Notes under the pieces: model-generated
The model's input: only the letters and a program-made list of their open reading frames with translations
What the model was told of the DNA's origin: nothing
Database searches by the model: none
NCBI GenBank assembly: GCA_011524425.1
Contig: WTKI01000149.1
Coordinates: forward strand, 1-6,182
Source of the DNA: Altererythrobacter sp.
GTDB lineage: Bacteria > Pseudomonadota > Alphaproteobacteria > Sphingomonadales > Sphingomonadaceae
Direction: 5' to 3'
Length of the DNA stretch: 6,182 nt
Made by a program: the position numbers and the translations under genes
In this document: positions 1 through 6,182 of the stretch, piece by piece
Position numbering within the stretch: the stretch's first letter is position 1
How the letters are laid out: each line of letters begins with the position of its first letter

Positions 1-1663
1 ATGCGAAGATATTCACATCGTCGCTGGCCTGATATTTAAGTGTGACTTCCGGCGAGAAGTTGTCGTCATTGAAATCGATCGGTCCAGAGAAGAAGCCGGA
101 CGAAATAAACGCCCCGCCGCCTGAGAGGATCGCACTCACAAACGGAATGCTGATTGTGTTAGTCTTGCTCTCATCTGTGTAGCGGATGCCGCCGGACAGT
201 TCTAGCTGATCCGAGATGTTGAAGATCACACTACCGAACGCAGACAATGCTTCAGTCGATGTCTCGTGCCGGCGGTCATAGTCAGTGGTGAAGCCGGTTA
301 TCGGATCTGGCCCGAACAAGATAGCGATATTCGCCGCCAATTCGGCTGTGTCGAATACAAAGTCTCGGGATTCGTAGAACGCACCCAGCATAAAGTTGAG
401 TGGCCCATCGAAGTCAGAGGTGAGTCTCAGTTCCTGACTGAATTGCTGCAACTGGTTGTTAGGATCTGAACACCCAACACCAAACGGGAGGAAGCCACCA
501 GTTCCGTCAGGCACCTGCCCCCCGTACGAATAACAATCATAGTCCGTCGCATCGAGATCGAGATATCCGCTTGTTGAGGTTAGAGTGAGCGCGTCGCTCA
601 CATCCAAGTCCCACCGCAATCTGCCGAACAACACGTCGGTTGCGCCAAACGGAACGCCATTTCGCCCTGCTGCCTCTGATGGTGTAGGAATAGAGGCAGA
701 AACCGCCGCTGCCGCATCTGGTAGGAATTGGCGTTGGTCAAAGGCATTACAATCATAGCCAGGGTCTACGGCAATTGCACCGCCGAACAGAACGATGGGA
801 TCTGCCACGCCATTCGCACCGCAGAAGATATCGCCATGTGAAATGGCACCATCATTGGTGTTCCGCACATATTGCAGCTTCAGATTGGCATCAAACCGAT
901 CACTTGGCTCCCAATCCAGCGTCAAGCGGCCGACAAAGTCAGACGCGCTGCGCGCATCGCCGTGCACGGTCGGTGTGCCTTCTTGCAGTTTCGAGAATTC
1001 CGAAATGTCAGTGTATTGCGCTGCCAAGCGGATACCCAGCGTGTCGGAAACAGGGCCTGAGATGTAGCCGCCAACAGTGTAGCCTTTTTCTTCGAACTCA
1101 TAAGAAGCCTTGGCGCCGATCTCCCAATCTGGGGTCGGATCGGCTGAGCGGATTGAAAAGACGCCTGCGGACGCACTCTTACCAAAGAAGAGAGACTGAG
1201 GTCCCTTAAGAACATCGATTTGAGCCGTATCGAAGAATCCGGCTTGCACAAGGCGCATGCTTGAAACCTGAATGCCGTCGAAATCGAAGGCAACCGCTGA
1301 ATCGAACGAAGAAGAAATGTTGGAAGAACCCACGCCGCGCAGGGACAACTGACCACCTGAACCGGAACCCCCGACTTGAACGTTAAGAGACGGGACGCGA
1401 CTTACAACATCGGCGACTTGGTCGACTGCATATCGCTCCAGTGTCTCTCCGCCGATCGCTGTGACGGTCACCGGAACTTCCTGCAGGCTTTCATCCTGGC
1501 GGCGGGCCTGAACGATAATGACGGGAAGATCACCTTCATCAGCCGCCGCACCTTCGTCTTGTGCCAGAGCCGCTTGCGGCGCGGCAGTCATGGCGGTCAT
1601 CGCTGCACCGCCGAACAAAGCAGCGCGGAAGCCGGGTAAATTACGAGTGACGTATTTTCTCAT
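1..1663 (-). CDS. TonB-dependent outer-membrane receptor, C-terminus beyond window
   Basis: This gene encodes an outer-membrane active transporter that would import a substrate using energy from TonB-ExbB-ExbD. The frame is open from the ATG at 1663 to the left edge, giving 554 residues without a stop; such receptors usually have about 700-850, so the distal barrel is missing. Residues 1-34 form a signal peptide (RNLPGFR, then an Ala-rich core, cleavage expected at ALA-Q35). A TonB-box-like stretch (VIIVQARR, 48-55) precedes the plug domain, about 60-175, which shows LSLRGVGS (106-113) and the diagnostic QIDVLKGPQSLFFGKSASAG (148-167). The barrel contains SQELRLTS near residue 409 and GGIRYTDESK further on, both typical of sphingomonad-type receptors. 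GGGAGAG (1675-1669) lies five bases before the ATG. It follows the Rieske gene on the same strand after 218 bases, so it may share its transcript or have its own promoter. Family assignment is secure; the ligand is unknown, and the gene context points to an organic substrate rather than a siderophore. Confidence 0.95.
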   Translation of the reverse strand, partial: MRKYVTRNLPGFRAALFGGAAMTAMTAAPQAALAQDEGAAADEGDLPVIIVQARRQDESLQEVPVTVTAIGGETLERYAVDQVADVVSRVPSLNVQVGGSGSGGQLSLRGVGSSNISSSFDSAVAFDFDGIQVSSMRLVQAGFFDTAQIDVLKGPQSLFFGKSASAGVFSIRSADPTPDWEIGAKASYEFEEKGYTVGGYISGPVSDTLGIRLAAQYTDISEFSKLQEGTPTVHGDARSASDFVGRLTLDWEPSDRFDANLKLQYVRNTNDGAISHGDIFCGANGVADPIVLFGGAIAVDPGYDCNAFDQRQFLPDAAAAVSASIPTPSEAAGRNGVPFGATDVLFGRLRWDLDVSDALTLTSTSGYLDLDATDYDCYSYGGQVPDGTGGFLPFGVGCSDPNNQLQQFSQELRLTSDFDGPLNFMLGAFYESRDFVFDTAELAANIAILFGPDPITGFTTDYDRRHETSTEALSAFGSVIFNISDQLELSGGIRYTDESKTNTISIPFVSAILSGGGAFISSGFFSGPIDFNDDNFSPEVTLKYQASDDVNIFA

Positions 1664-1679
1664 GCTTACTCTCCCACAT

Positions 1680-1738
1680 GGCCGGAATTTGTTCTTCCGT
1701 ACCAAAATCCCAATACCGGCGTTTCTCGAACTCCGGCC
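1680..1738. repeat. Inverted repeat in the receptor leader
   Basis: GGCCGGA (1680-1686) and TCCGGCC (1732-1738) are perfect 7-base arms separated by 45 bases, and further CCGG cores lie between them. The pair sits just upstream of the receptor's Shine-Dalgarno site, so it could fold in the mRNA leader. The wide spacing and GC-rich arms also allow a chance match. Confidence 0.25.
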
Positions 1739-1776
1739 TTCTTCTCAGGTGTATGGAGCAGACGCCGCATACTCAT

Positions 1777-1792
1777 CTAGCAAAAGCGCTAG
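1777..1792. repeat. Short hairpin CTAGC/GCTAG upstream of the receptor
   Basis: CTAGC (1777-1781) and GCTAG (1788-1792) are perfect 5-base arms around a 6-base loop, lying 114 bases before the receptor start. It may be a small leader hairpin or half of a protein site. No U-tract follows on either strand, so it is not a standard terminator. Confidence 0.25.
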
Positions 1793-1805
1793 TGACGCTG
1801 CGTAA

Positions 1806-1836
1806 TTGAGGCTTTTGAGCAACAATACTGCCTCAA
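1806..1836. promoter_or_regulatory. Candidate operator: TTGAGGC-N17-GCCTCAA
   Basis: TTGAGGC (1806-1812) and GCCTCAA (1830-1836) are perfect 7-base inverted arms with a 17-base spacer, between the end of the Rieske gene and the receptor start. A further TTGAG occurs at 1815-1819. The centre-to-centre distance of 24 bases is roughly two helical turns, which would suit a dimeric regulator. No convincing -35/-10 pair was found beside it, and no regulator gene lies in the window, so its function is an inference. Confidence 0.35.
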
Positions 1837-1881
1837 AGTGGGGGCAAAAACTGGCGTAATGTACTCGAGCAGGGGTGCCGT

Positions 1882-3168
1882 TCAAGCTTGTGACATTTCC
1901 GCCATGCGGGGGTCATTGGGCCACACCCACTCCTCTCCGATGGTCTGCTGCACTTGCAACGCATCAGGAATACGTTGCGAACCAATCAAGCGATCAAGGT
2001 GTTGGTGAAAGCTGTATATGCGGGCTTCCTGATAAGACAGCGGCACACTTTTGAAGGCTGCACTCTGCATAGATTGCTGGATCGCTTCGCCAAATTGTGT
2101 GTCCTCCAGAATGATCGGGCTCATCTGCCGGCCATTAGGTTGGGTTTCATCCGGGACAGTCCATAGGTCGGGCGCAGGTCCATCACCCCAGTCTGGCGCC
2201 ATAGTGACGAGTTCAAGTCGCGTCGTAGTCAATGATGTTGGCCAAAATACCAGCGGCGGGACAAAATAGTTGGACAGCGGCGACACCCAGTTGGGAAACA
2301 GAGTATAGCTTTGCGTGGCGGTTCGTCCAAACTCCCCGACAGTTTCAATTTCTTGCCATTCAGGCGGGCTTTCGATCGCGCGTACATGCTGCCTGTCTGT
2401 CTCACGTGGGGCAGGGGCAAGCATGCGCGCGTGACCGTTCGGGTAGATTGTGTTCACATTGCGCTTTGAATCAACAAGCGGCGCGACCGTGTCCGGATGA
2501 ATGAACGGCACATGGTAGACTTCCATGTTTGCTTCCAGAGCCACTTTCCAATTGCAATTGAGATCAAAGCAATGGCGCGAAGCCAGCCGTAAATTGTCAA
2601 AGCCAAACTCTTCCCATTCCTGCGCAACCGGTCCGAGATAATCGATGAGGCTGATCGCGTCGGCATCAAAATTGACAAATATAACATTGCCAAACATTTC
2701 GCACCGCACAGGGATCAAACCGCGGCAGGACAAGTCGAAATCTGCGGGAAAGTCCTGCCGTTCAGGAACCGCTATCAAAGTGCCATCAGTCTTGTAGGTC
2801 CAATTGTGATAGCCACAAACCAGCCGGGGCGATTGCCCCTTTTCTTCTGTTACGACAGGAGCGCCGCGGTGGCGGCAAGTGTTGTAGAATGCGCGTACCG
2901 CTCCATCCATACCGTGCACGATGATGATGGGATCGCCGGCATTGTGCCACCGCATGTAGCAGCCTGGCTCAGGGATCTCGTCGATATGTCCGGCAAACAG
3001 CCAGCTTTTGCGGAACACATGCTCTTGTTCGAGCGCGTAATAGTCCGCGTCGGTGTAGCGGCCGGCCGGCATATCGGGTAATTCAGGAAAGGCTTGGGGC
3101 GGCTCAGTGCGTTGCGCCTCCCATTCCATCAACGCTTTGAGTCGAGCGACCTCATCTGCATCCATCAT
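1882..3168 (-). CDS. Rieske non-heme iron oxygenase, alpha subunit (ring-hydroxylating type)
   Basis: This protein is predicted to be the catalytic subunit of a cytoplasmic oxygenase that uses O2 and electrons from a ferredoxin or reductase to hydroxylate, dihydroxylate or demethylate an organic substrate. With the start chosen here it has 428 residues, normal for the family. Numbering from that Met, the Rieske [2Fe-2S] ligands are C98 and H100 (CRHRG) and C118 and H121 (CGYH). The catalytic domain carries the mononuclear iron site: H219 and H224 in YHVPFIHP, with D356 (LEDTQF) as probable carboxylate ligand. E216 occupies the position of the inter-subunit bridging acid, which is Asp in naphthalene-type enzymes and Glu in carnitine-oxygenase-like ones. 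The ATG at 3168 is preferred over an upstream in-frame GTG at 3198 because GGGAGAG lies seven bases before it; a second ATG follows directly at 3165. No beta subunit, ferredoxin or reductase gene is in the window, so a homotrimer with partners encoded elsewhere is likely. Family is certain; substrate is unknown. Confidence 0.95.
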   Translation of the reverse strand: MMDADEVARLKALMEWEAQRTEPPQAFPELPDMPAGRYTDADYYALEQEHVFRKSWLFAGHIDEIPEPGCYMRWHNAGDPIIIVHGMDGAVRAFYNTCRHRGAPVVTEEKGQSPRLVCGYHNWTYKTDGTLIAVPERQDFPADFDLSCRGLIPVRCEMFGNVIFVNFDADAISLIDYLGPVAQEWEEFGFDNLRLASRHCFDLNCNWKVALEANMEVYHVPFIHPDTVAPLVDSKRNVNTIYPNGHARMLAPAPRETDRQHVRAIESPPEWQEIETVGEFGRTATQSYTLFPNWVSPLSNYFVPPLVFWPTSLTTTRLELVTMAPDWGDGPAPDLWTVPDETQPNGRQMSPIILEDTQFGEAIQQSMQSAAFKSVPLSYQEARIYSFHQHLDRLIGSQRIPDALQVQQTIGEEWVWPNDPRMAEMSQA

Positions 3169-3175
3169 AACCTGT

Positions 3176-3182
3176 CTCTCCC
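3176..3182 (-). promoter_or_regulatory. Ribosome binding site deciding the Rieske start
   Basis: GGGAGAG read on the minus strand lies seven bases before the ATG at 3168. The alternative GTG start at 3198 has no comparable purine-rich site before it, so this site argues for the shorter protein. The same heptamer precedes the receptor start. Confidence 0.7.
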
Positions 3183-3216
3183 GGTCGCAATCTAGCACAA
3201 CTCATTGCCTGAGCGA

Positions 3217-3232
3217 CTGCCAAATTGGTCAG
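3217..3232. promoter_or_regulatory. Imperfect palindrome in the divergent control region
   Basis: CTGCCAAATTGGTCAG matches its own reverse complement at 12 of 16 positions. It lies between the divergent Rieske and SDR starts, 49 bases before the former and 100 before the latter, where a shared operator would be expected. Both promoters must lie in this 163-base gap, but no strong -35/-10 pair is visible on either strand. Confidence 0.35.
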
Positions 3233-3270
3233 AATTAAGCTCACATTTTAGCGTAAACCCATCGCTTTAG

Positions 3271-3310
3271 TGAGTGGTGTGAGTGGATGTGCTGGCTAGG
3301 CTGCCACTCA
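3271..3310. repeat. Three copies of TGAGTGG before the SDR gene
   Basis: TGAGTGG occurs directly at 3271-3277 and 3280-3286 (9-base period), and in inverted form as CCACTCA at 3304-3310. The second and third copies can pair as a 7-base stem with a 17-base loop ending eight bases before the SDR Shine-Dalgarno site. It could be a regulator site or a leader hairpin affecting translation of the rightward operon. Confidence 0.35.
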
Positions 3311-3317
3311 AATTTTT

Positions 3318-3326
3318 GGAGAGGGG
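3318..3326 (+). promoter_or_regulatory. Ribosome binding site deciding the SDR start
   Basis: GGAGAGGGG ends five bases before the ATG at 3332. An in-frame ATG at 3287 would add 15 residues (MCWLGCHSNFWRGDF) that resemble no SDR N-terminus and would be translated across this site, so 3332 is taken as the start. Confidence 0.75.
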
Positions 3327-3331
3327 ATTTC

Positions 3332-4108
3332 ATGGCTGGAAGGGTTGAAGGCAAAATTGCGCTGGTCACTGGCGGTGCAATGGGGCTGGGCAAGGCGGAT
3401 TGTGAGCGACTGGCAGGTGAAGGCGCGCGGGTTATCGTCACGGACAGGGAAGTTGAGCAAGCGCACATCGTGGCCGATGAAATTGGCGGCGATGCCATGG
3501 CACTCGACGTGACTGACGAACAGCAGTGGAAAGATGTCATGCATGCGGTCGAAGAACGGCATGGCGGTTTGGACATTCTCGTCAACAATGCCGGCAATGT
3601 GATCTTTGAAAGCGTAGAGGACTGCTCGGCGGCCAATTTCCGGCTGCATTTGGATATCCATGTCATGGGCACGTTTCTGGGCTGCAAATATGGCATTCCG
3701 ATCATGAAGAATCGCGCAAATGGCGGAGGAGGCGGCTCTTCGATCATCAACATGGCTTCGACCGCAGCCCTGATGGGCTATGGGAATATCGTTGCTTACA
3801 CAGCAGCCAAAGGCGCAATCCGGGCGATGACACGCTCCATTGCGATGGACTGTCAGGATAAAGGCTATGGGATCCGGTGCAATGCAATCGCGCCAGGGGG
3901 CATCGAAACGCCAATGGTAAGAGACGTGTCAGGGCGCGGTGGTGAGCCCTTGATGGACATTCCCGATGGGCCGCTACCATCTGATGCTTTAGGTGCACCC
4001 AAAGACGTGGCAAACGCAGTGCTTTATCTGGCCAGCGATGATGCACGCTTTATCAATGGCATTGTTATTCCGGTTGATAACGGCCTTGATGCACGCCCCC
4101 ATCACTAG
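3332..4108 (+). CDS. Classical short-chain dehydrogenase/reductase, NAD(H)-type
   Basis: This 258-residue cytoplasmic protein has the length and layout of a classical Rossmann-fold SDR and should interconvert an alcohol and a ketone. The nucleotide-binding motif TGGAMGLG covers residues 13-20, and D38 at the end of the second strand (VIVTD) favours NAD(H) over NADP(H). LDV (58-60) contacts adenine and NNAG is at 85-88. The catalytic residues are S143 (NMAST), Y156 and K160 (YTAAK), with the usual Ser-to-Tyr spacing of 13. Unusually, the tetrad Asn is replaced: the helix reads LDIHVMGTF, with H110 where most members have VNxxG. The C-terminal VDGG motif is altered to VDNG (residues 248-251), followed by a tail ending RPHH. 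A glycine-rich turn (131-135) precedes the Ser strand. The gene begins the rightward unit and is followed by the transporter after 29 bases, suggesting that the two act on the same compound. Fold and cofactor type are well supported; the substrate is not. Confidence 0.93.
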   Translation: MAGRVEGKIALVTGGAMGLGKADCERLAGEGARVIVTDREVEQAHIVADEIGGDAMALDVTDEQQWKDVMHAVEERHGGLDILVNNAGNVIFESVEDCSAANFRLHLDIHVMGTFLGCKYGIPIMKNRANGGGGGSSIINMASTAALMGYGNIVAYTAAKGAIRAMTRSIAMDCQDKGYGIRCNAIAPGGIETPMVRDVSGRGGEPLMDIPDGPLPSDALGAPKDVANAVLYLASDDARFINGIVIPVDNGLDARPHH

Positions 4109-4137
4109 AACACGCTTCGCTTATGGAGGGCTAGGCC

Positions 4138-5433
4138 ATGGCTGACTTGGAAGCCGCACAAGAGGGGCCGAAATACCGCTACTATGTGTTGGCCTTGCTC
4201 ACGCTGGCATCGATGTTTTCCATCGCTGACCGGTTGGTGCTGTCGATCCTGCTGGAAGACATCAAAGCGGAATTTGCCTTCACTGATACCCAGTTAGGTC
4301 TGTTAACAGGGCTGGCTTTTGCAATCTTCTATGTCTTGGCAGGTTTCCCGATCGCGCGCTTGGCTGATCGAACTAACCGCAAGAATATCGTCGCTGCAGC
4401 GCTGGCATTTTACAGCGCTATGACTGCATTGTGCGGTGCGGCCATCGGATTTTGGTCTCTCTTCTTAGCGCGAATGGGAGTTGGCATCGGAGAAGGCGGC
4501 GCGGGCCCGCCAACGGTCTCGTTGCTAGCGGACTACTTCAAACCTGATGAGCTGCCCAAAGCCATGAGCCTTTACACGCTTGGCGCGGTTTTCGGGACAG
4601 GCTTCGGGCTGATTGCCGGAGGGATACTCGCTTCCTTTTTTGGTTGGCGATGGGCCTTTGTCTTACTCGGATTGCCGGGACTATTGCTTGGGGCTTTAAT
4701 CTATTTCAGTGTCAAAGAGCAGCAGCGCGGTCGCTATGCGCCGCAAGCTCTGCAGCAGGCGCAATCCGGTTTCCGCGAGACTTTTCAGTCATTTGCCCGC
4801 AACAAAGTCTTGCTGCTGACCTGTATGGCTTGGGCTCTGGCGACAACGATCGGCTATGCCATGGCGATCTGGCTGGCACCCATCATGCTGCGCAACTTTG
4901 AAATGGACACTGCCAATGTCGGTCTGATCCTTGGCCTCGCATTCATTTGCGGAGGCATTCCGGGACCAATCCTAGGCGGATGGCTGGTTGAAAAACTTGG
5001 CAAATTCGATGTCAGGTGGCGCGCATGGCTTCCCGCTGTGGGCACATTCCTGTGTGTTCCGCTCTATTTCTTGTGTTTGACCGCAGACACTCTGTTTGCG
5101 TTTCTGGGCTTCTTTGTTGCGGGCTATTTCTTCTTCCTGTTTCAGAACGGACCCGCTGTCGCCATCATCCAGATGTCAACATCTTCAGGTCAACGCGCGA
5201 TGGCATTTGCCTTCGCTTTGCTGGTCAATAATCTGATGGGTCAGGCGGTTGGGCCCCTGGTCATCGGAGTGGCAAGCGACGCGTTGGCTCCGCAATACGG
5301 GGCCGAAAGCCTCAATATTGCAGTTTTGGGAACAGTGCTCTTAACAGGGGTTCTGGCAACGCTCTTCTTTATCTGGGCCGGCGCCGCAATACGAGAACAA
5401 GAAGCTGCTTTGCGTGCTCAAGAACAAGCCTGA
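4138..5433 (+). CDS. MFS transporter, spinster-type family
   Basis: This 431-residue inner-membrane protein has 12 predicted transmembrane helices and no signal peptide, as expected for the major facilitator superfamily. Rough helices are 16-38, 52-73, 84-104, 105-128, 143-165, 168-191, then a cytoplasmic loop of about 192-222, and six more from about 224 to 418. Features shared with spinster-like members are ADR (30-32) in the first helix, motif A (GFPIARLADRTNRK, 69-82), ARMGVGIGEGGAGPP (111-125) and FGWRWAF (168-174). The start is supported by GGAGGG (4125-4130), seven bases before the ATG. It follows the SDR gene by 29 bases and is probably co-transcribed with it. In sphingomonad-like bacteria such transporters often lie near TonB receptors, as here, so it may complete import of the receptor's substrate; direction of transport cannot be read from the sequence. 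Its 3' end faces a converging SDR gene 30 bases away. Confidence 0.92.
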   Translation: MADLEAAQEGPKYRYYVLALLTLASMFSIADRLVLSILLEDIKAEFAFTDTQLGLLTGLAFAIFYVLAGFPIARLADRTNRKNIVAAALAFYSAMTALCGAAIGFWSLFLARMGVGIGEGGAGPPTVSLLADYFKPDELPKAMSLYTLGAVFGTGFGLIAGGILASFFGWRWAFVLLGLPGLLLGALIYFSVKEQQRGRYAPQALQQAQSGFRETFQSFARNKVLLLTCMAWALATTIGYAMAIWLAPIMLRNFEMDTANVGLILGLAFICGGIPGPILGGWLVEKLGKFDVRWRAWLPAVGTFLCVPLYFLCLTADTLFAFLGFFVAGYFFFLFQNGPAVAIIQMSTSSGQRAMAFAFALLVNNLMGQAVGPLVIGVASDALAPQYGAESLNIAVLGTVLLTGVLATLFFIWAGAAIREQEAALRAQEQA

Positions 5434-5463
5434 AAACACCTGTGACTTGGTAAGGCGCACGCT
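5434..5463. other. Convergent gap without a visible terminator
   Basis: Only 30 bases separate the transporter stop from the stop of the converging SDR gene. They hold no stable hairpin followed by a T-run on either strand. Termination is therefore Rho-dependent, or lies inside the opposing genes, or the transcripts overlap. Confidence 0.5.
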
Positions 5464-6182
5464 CTAAAATCCGGGGTGAATGGCCATCATCCCGCCATCA
5501 ACTAACATCTCCGCGCCAGTCATGAACGGGCACTCATCGCTGGCAAGAAATGCGATCGCAGCGGCGGTTTCTTTTGGGTCAGCGAGGCGATTTAAAGGCG
5601 AGGTTGCTGCAACAGCAGCTTTAAGGCCCGGCGTCACTGCTTCGGCAGAATTGAGAATTCCCGTCTCTGTTGCACCAGGGATCACTGTGTTGCAGCGAAT
5701 GTTCCACCCTTGCTGCGCGCACCAGGTTGCGATCGATTTCGACATTGCGCGCACACCTGCCTTGCTGGCGGAATAGCCGACATCACCGGGCAGAGGCGCA
5801 AGCGCAGTAGTGCTGGCGATGTTAATGATGGATCCTTTGGAGCCGCCCGGATTGTCTCTCATCGCAGCGATCGCCGCTTTGCATCCGGCCATTGTGCCAG
5901 ACAGGTTAACGGCTATCACACGGTCCCAGAGATCATCCGTGACATCGGTAATGCTTGCACCAGAGACTATGCCGGCATTGTTCACGAGAATATCGAGCCT
6001 CCCGAACATCGCAACGGCGTCACTAATGATGCCGGGCCATGCCTTTCGGTCGGCCACATCCTGAGCCTTGAACTGAGCTCCCAAGCCTTCGCACATTTGC
6101 GAACCTTGCTCAGCGTCAATGTCCGTGCCGAGCACGTAGGCACCATCACTGACCAGCCGGCCGAGCGTGGCCGCGCCTATCC
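5464..6182 (-). CDS. Second classical short-chain dehydrogenase, N-terminus beyond window
   Basis: This is another NAD(H)-type classical SDR. The frame stays open to the right edge, so 238 residues are visible and only about 12-20 N-terminal ones are missing from a protein near 250-260. The first visible codons complete the end of the nucleotide-binding motif (G)IGAAT. D20 (visible numbering) in GTDID marks the NAD-favouring end of strand two, and NNAG is at 67-70. The catalytic tetrad is intact: N92 (VNLSG), S123 (NIAST), Y136 and K140 (YSASK). The C-terminus has a regular VDGG motif and ends HPGF. A GTG at 6135 is internal, because conserved SDR sequence continues upstream of it. The protein resembles the first SDR in several blocks, such as SIIN-ASTxAL and a Gly-rich turn before it, but keeps the standard Asn. 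It is on the opposite strand and converges on the transporter, so it belongs to another transcript entering from the right. It may catalyse a related or successive oxidation. Confidence 0.93.
   Translation of the reverse strand, partial: IGAATLGRLVSDGAYVLGTDIDAEQGSQMCEGLGAQFKAQDVADRKAWPGIISDAVAMFGRLDILVNNAGIVSGASITDVTDDLWDRVIAVNLSGTMAGCKAAIAAMRDNPGGSKGSIINIASTTALAPLPGDVGYSASKAGVRAMSKSIATWCAQQGWNIRCNTVIPGATETGILNSAEAVTPGLKAAVAATSPLNRLADPKETAAAIAFLASDECPFMTGAEMLVDGGMMAIHPGF

Noticed and set aside
775..1209. 144-residue plus-strand open frame rich in Arg, His and Ser
   Set aside because: It is antisense to the receptor gene. Its composition is typical of an antisense shadow, and it has no domain.
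922..1356. 144-residue minus-strand open frame
   Set aside because: It lies wholly inside the receptor gene in another frame. The receptor frame shows signal peptide, plug and barrel motifs, while this one has no recognisable domain.
1861..1881. Possible terminator after the Rieske gene
   Set aside because: The only palindrome is the 6-base CTCGAG, and no stem with a following T-run is present on the minus strand, so it was not called.
3225..3253. Possible -35/-10 pair TTGGTC-N17-TTAGCG for the SDR gene
   Set aside because: The spacing is right, but the -10 element matches the consensus poorly, so it was not reported as a promoter.
3287..3331. Upstream ATG extending the first SDR by 15 residues
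   Set aside because: The extension does not resemble an SDR N-terminus, and a strong Shine-Dalgarno site sits immediately before the ATG at 3332.
3241..3753. 170-residue minus-strand open frame
   Set aside because: It is antisense to the first SDR gene, rich in Pro, Ser and Thr, and without domain motifs. It would also run through the divergent control region.
1..6182. tRNA, rRNA, CRISPR, insertion sequence, attachment site
   Set aside because: No regularly spaced repeats, transposase sequence or recognisable structural RNA was seen on either strand; five genes with short gaps account for nearly all of the window.

Overview
The window carries part of a catabolic gene cluster from a Gram-negative bacterium, most likely an alphaproteobacterium of the Sphingomonadales type. 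The grounds are an outer-membrane TonB-dependent receptor with a signal peptide, a spinster-type MFS transporter, two short-chain dehydrogenases and a Rieske oxygenase in one neighbourhood, moderate GC content (mid-50s percent by eye), and GGGAGAG-type Shine-Dalgarno sites. Marine gammaproteobacteria carry similar gene sets, so the placement is an inference.

Layout. Positions 1-1663 (minus) hold the N-terminal 554 residues of a TonB-dependent receptor; the rest lies beyond the left edge. Positions 1664-1881 are a 218-base leader or intergenic stretch with several inverted repeats and no gene. Positions 1882-3168 (minus) encode a Rieske non-heme iron oxygenase alpha subunit. Positions 3169-3331 are a divergent control region. 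Rightwards from it run a classical SDR dehydrogenase (3332-4108) and, 29 bases later, a spinster-family MFS transporter (4138-5433), which look like one transcription unit. A second SDR (5464-6182, minus) converges on the transporter and runs off the right edge without its extreme N-terminus.

Inferred joint role. An organic substrate is taken through the outer membrane by the TonB receptor and across the inner membrane by the MFS protein (or a product is exported by it). The Rieske oxygenase hydroxylates or demethylates it, and one or both SDRs oxidise a resulting alcohol or diol with NAD+. The substrate cannot be read from the sequence; aromatic, terpenoid or steroid-like compounds are all plausible. 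No ferredoxin, reductase, beta subunit or regulator gene is present in the window, so electron supply and control come from elsewhere.

Nothing in the window amounts to a clearly new system. The points most worth a second look are the Asn-to-His replacement in the catalytic tetrad of the first SDR, the unassigned Rieske substrate, and the repeats in the two control regions.
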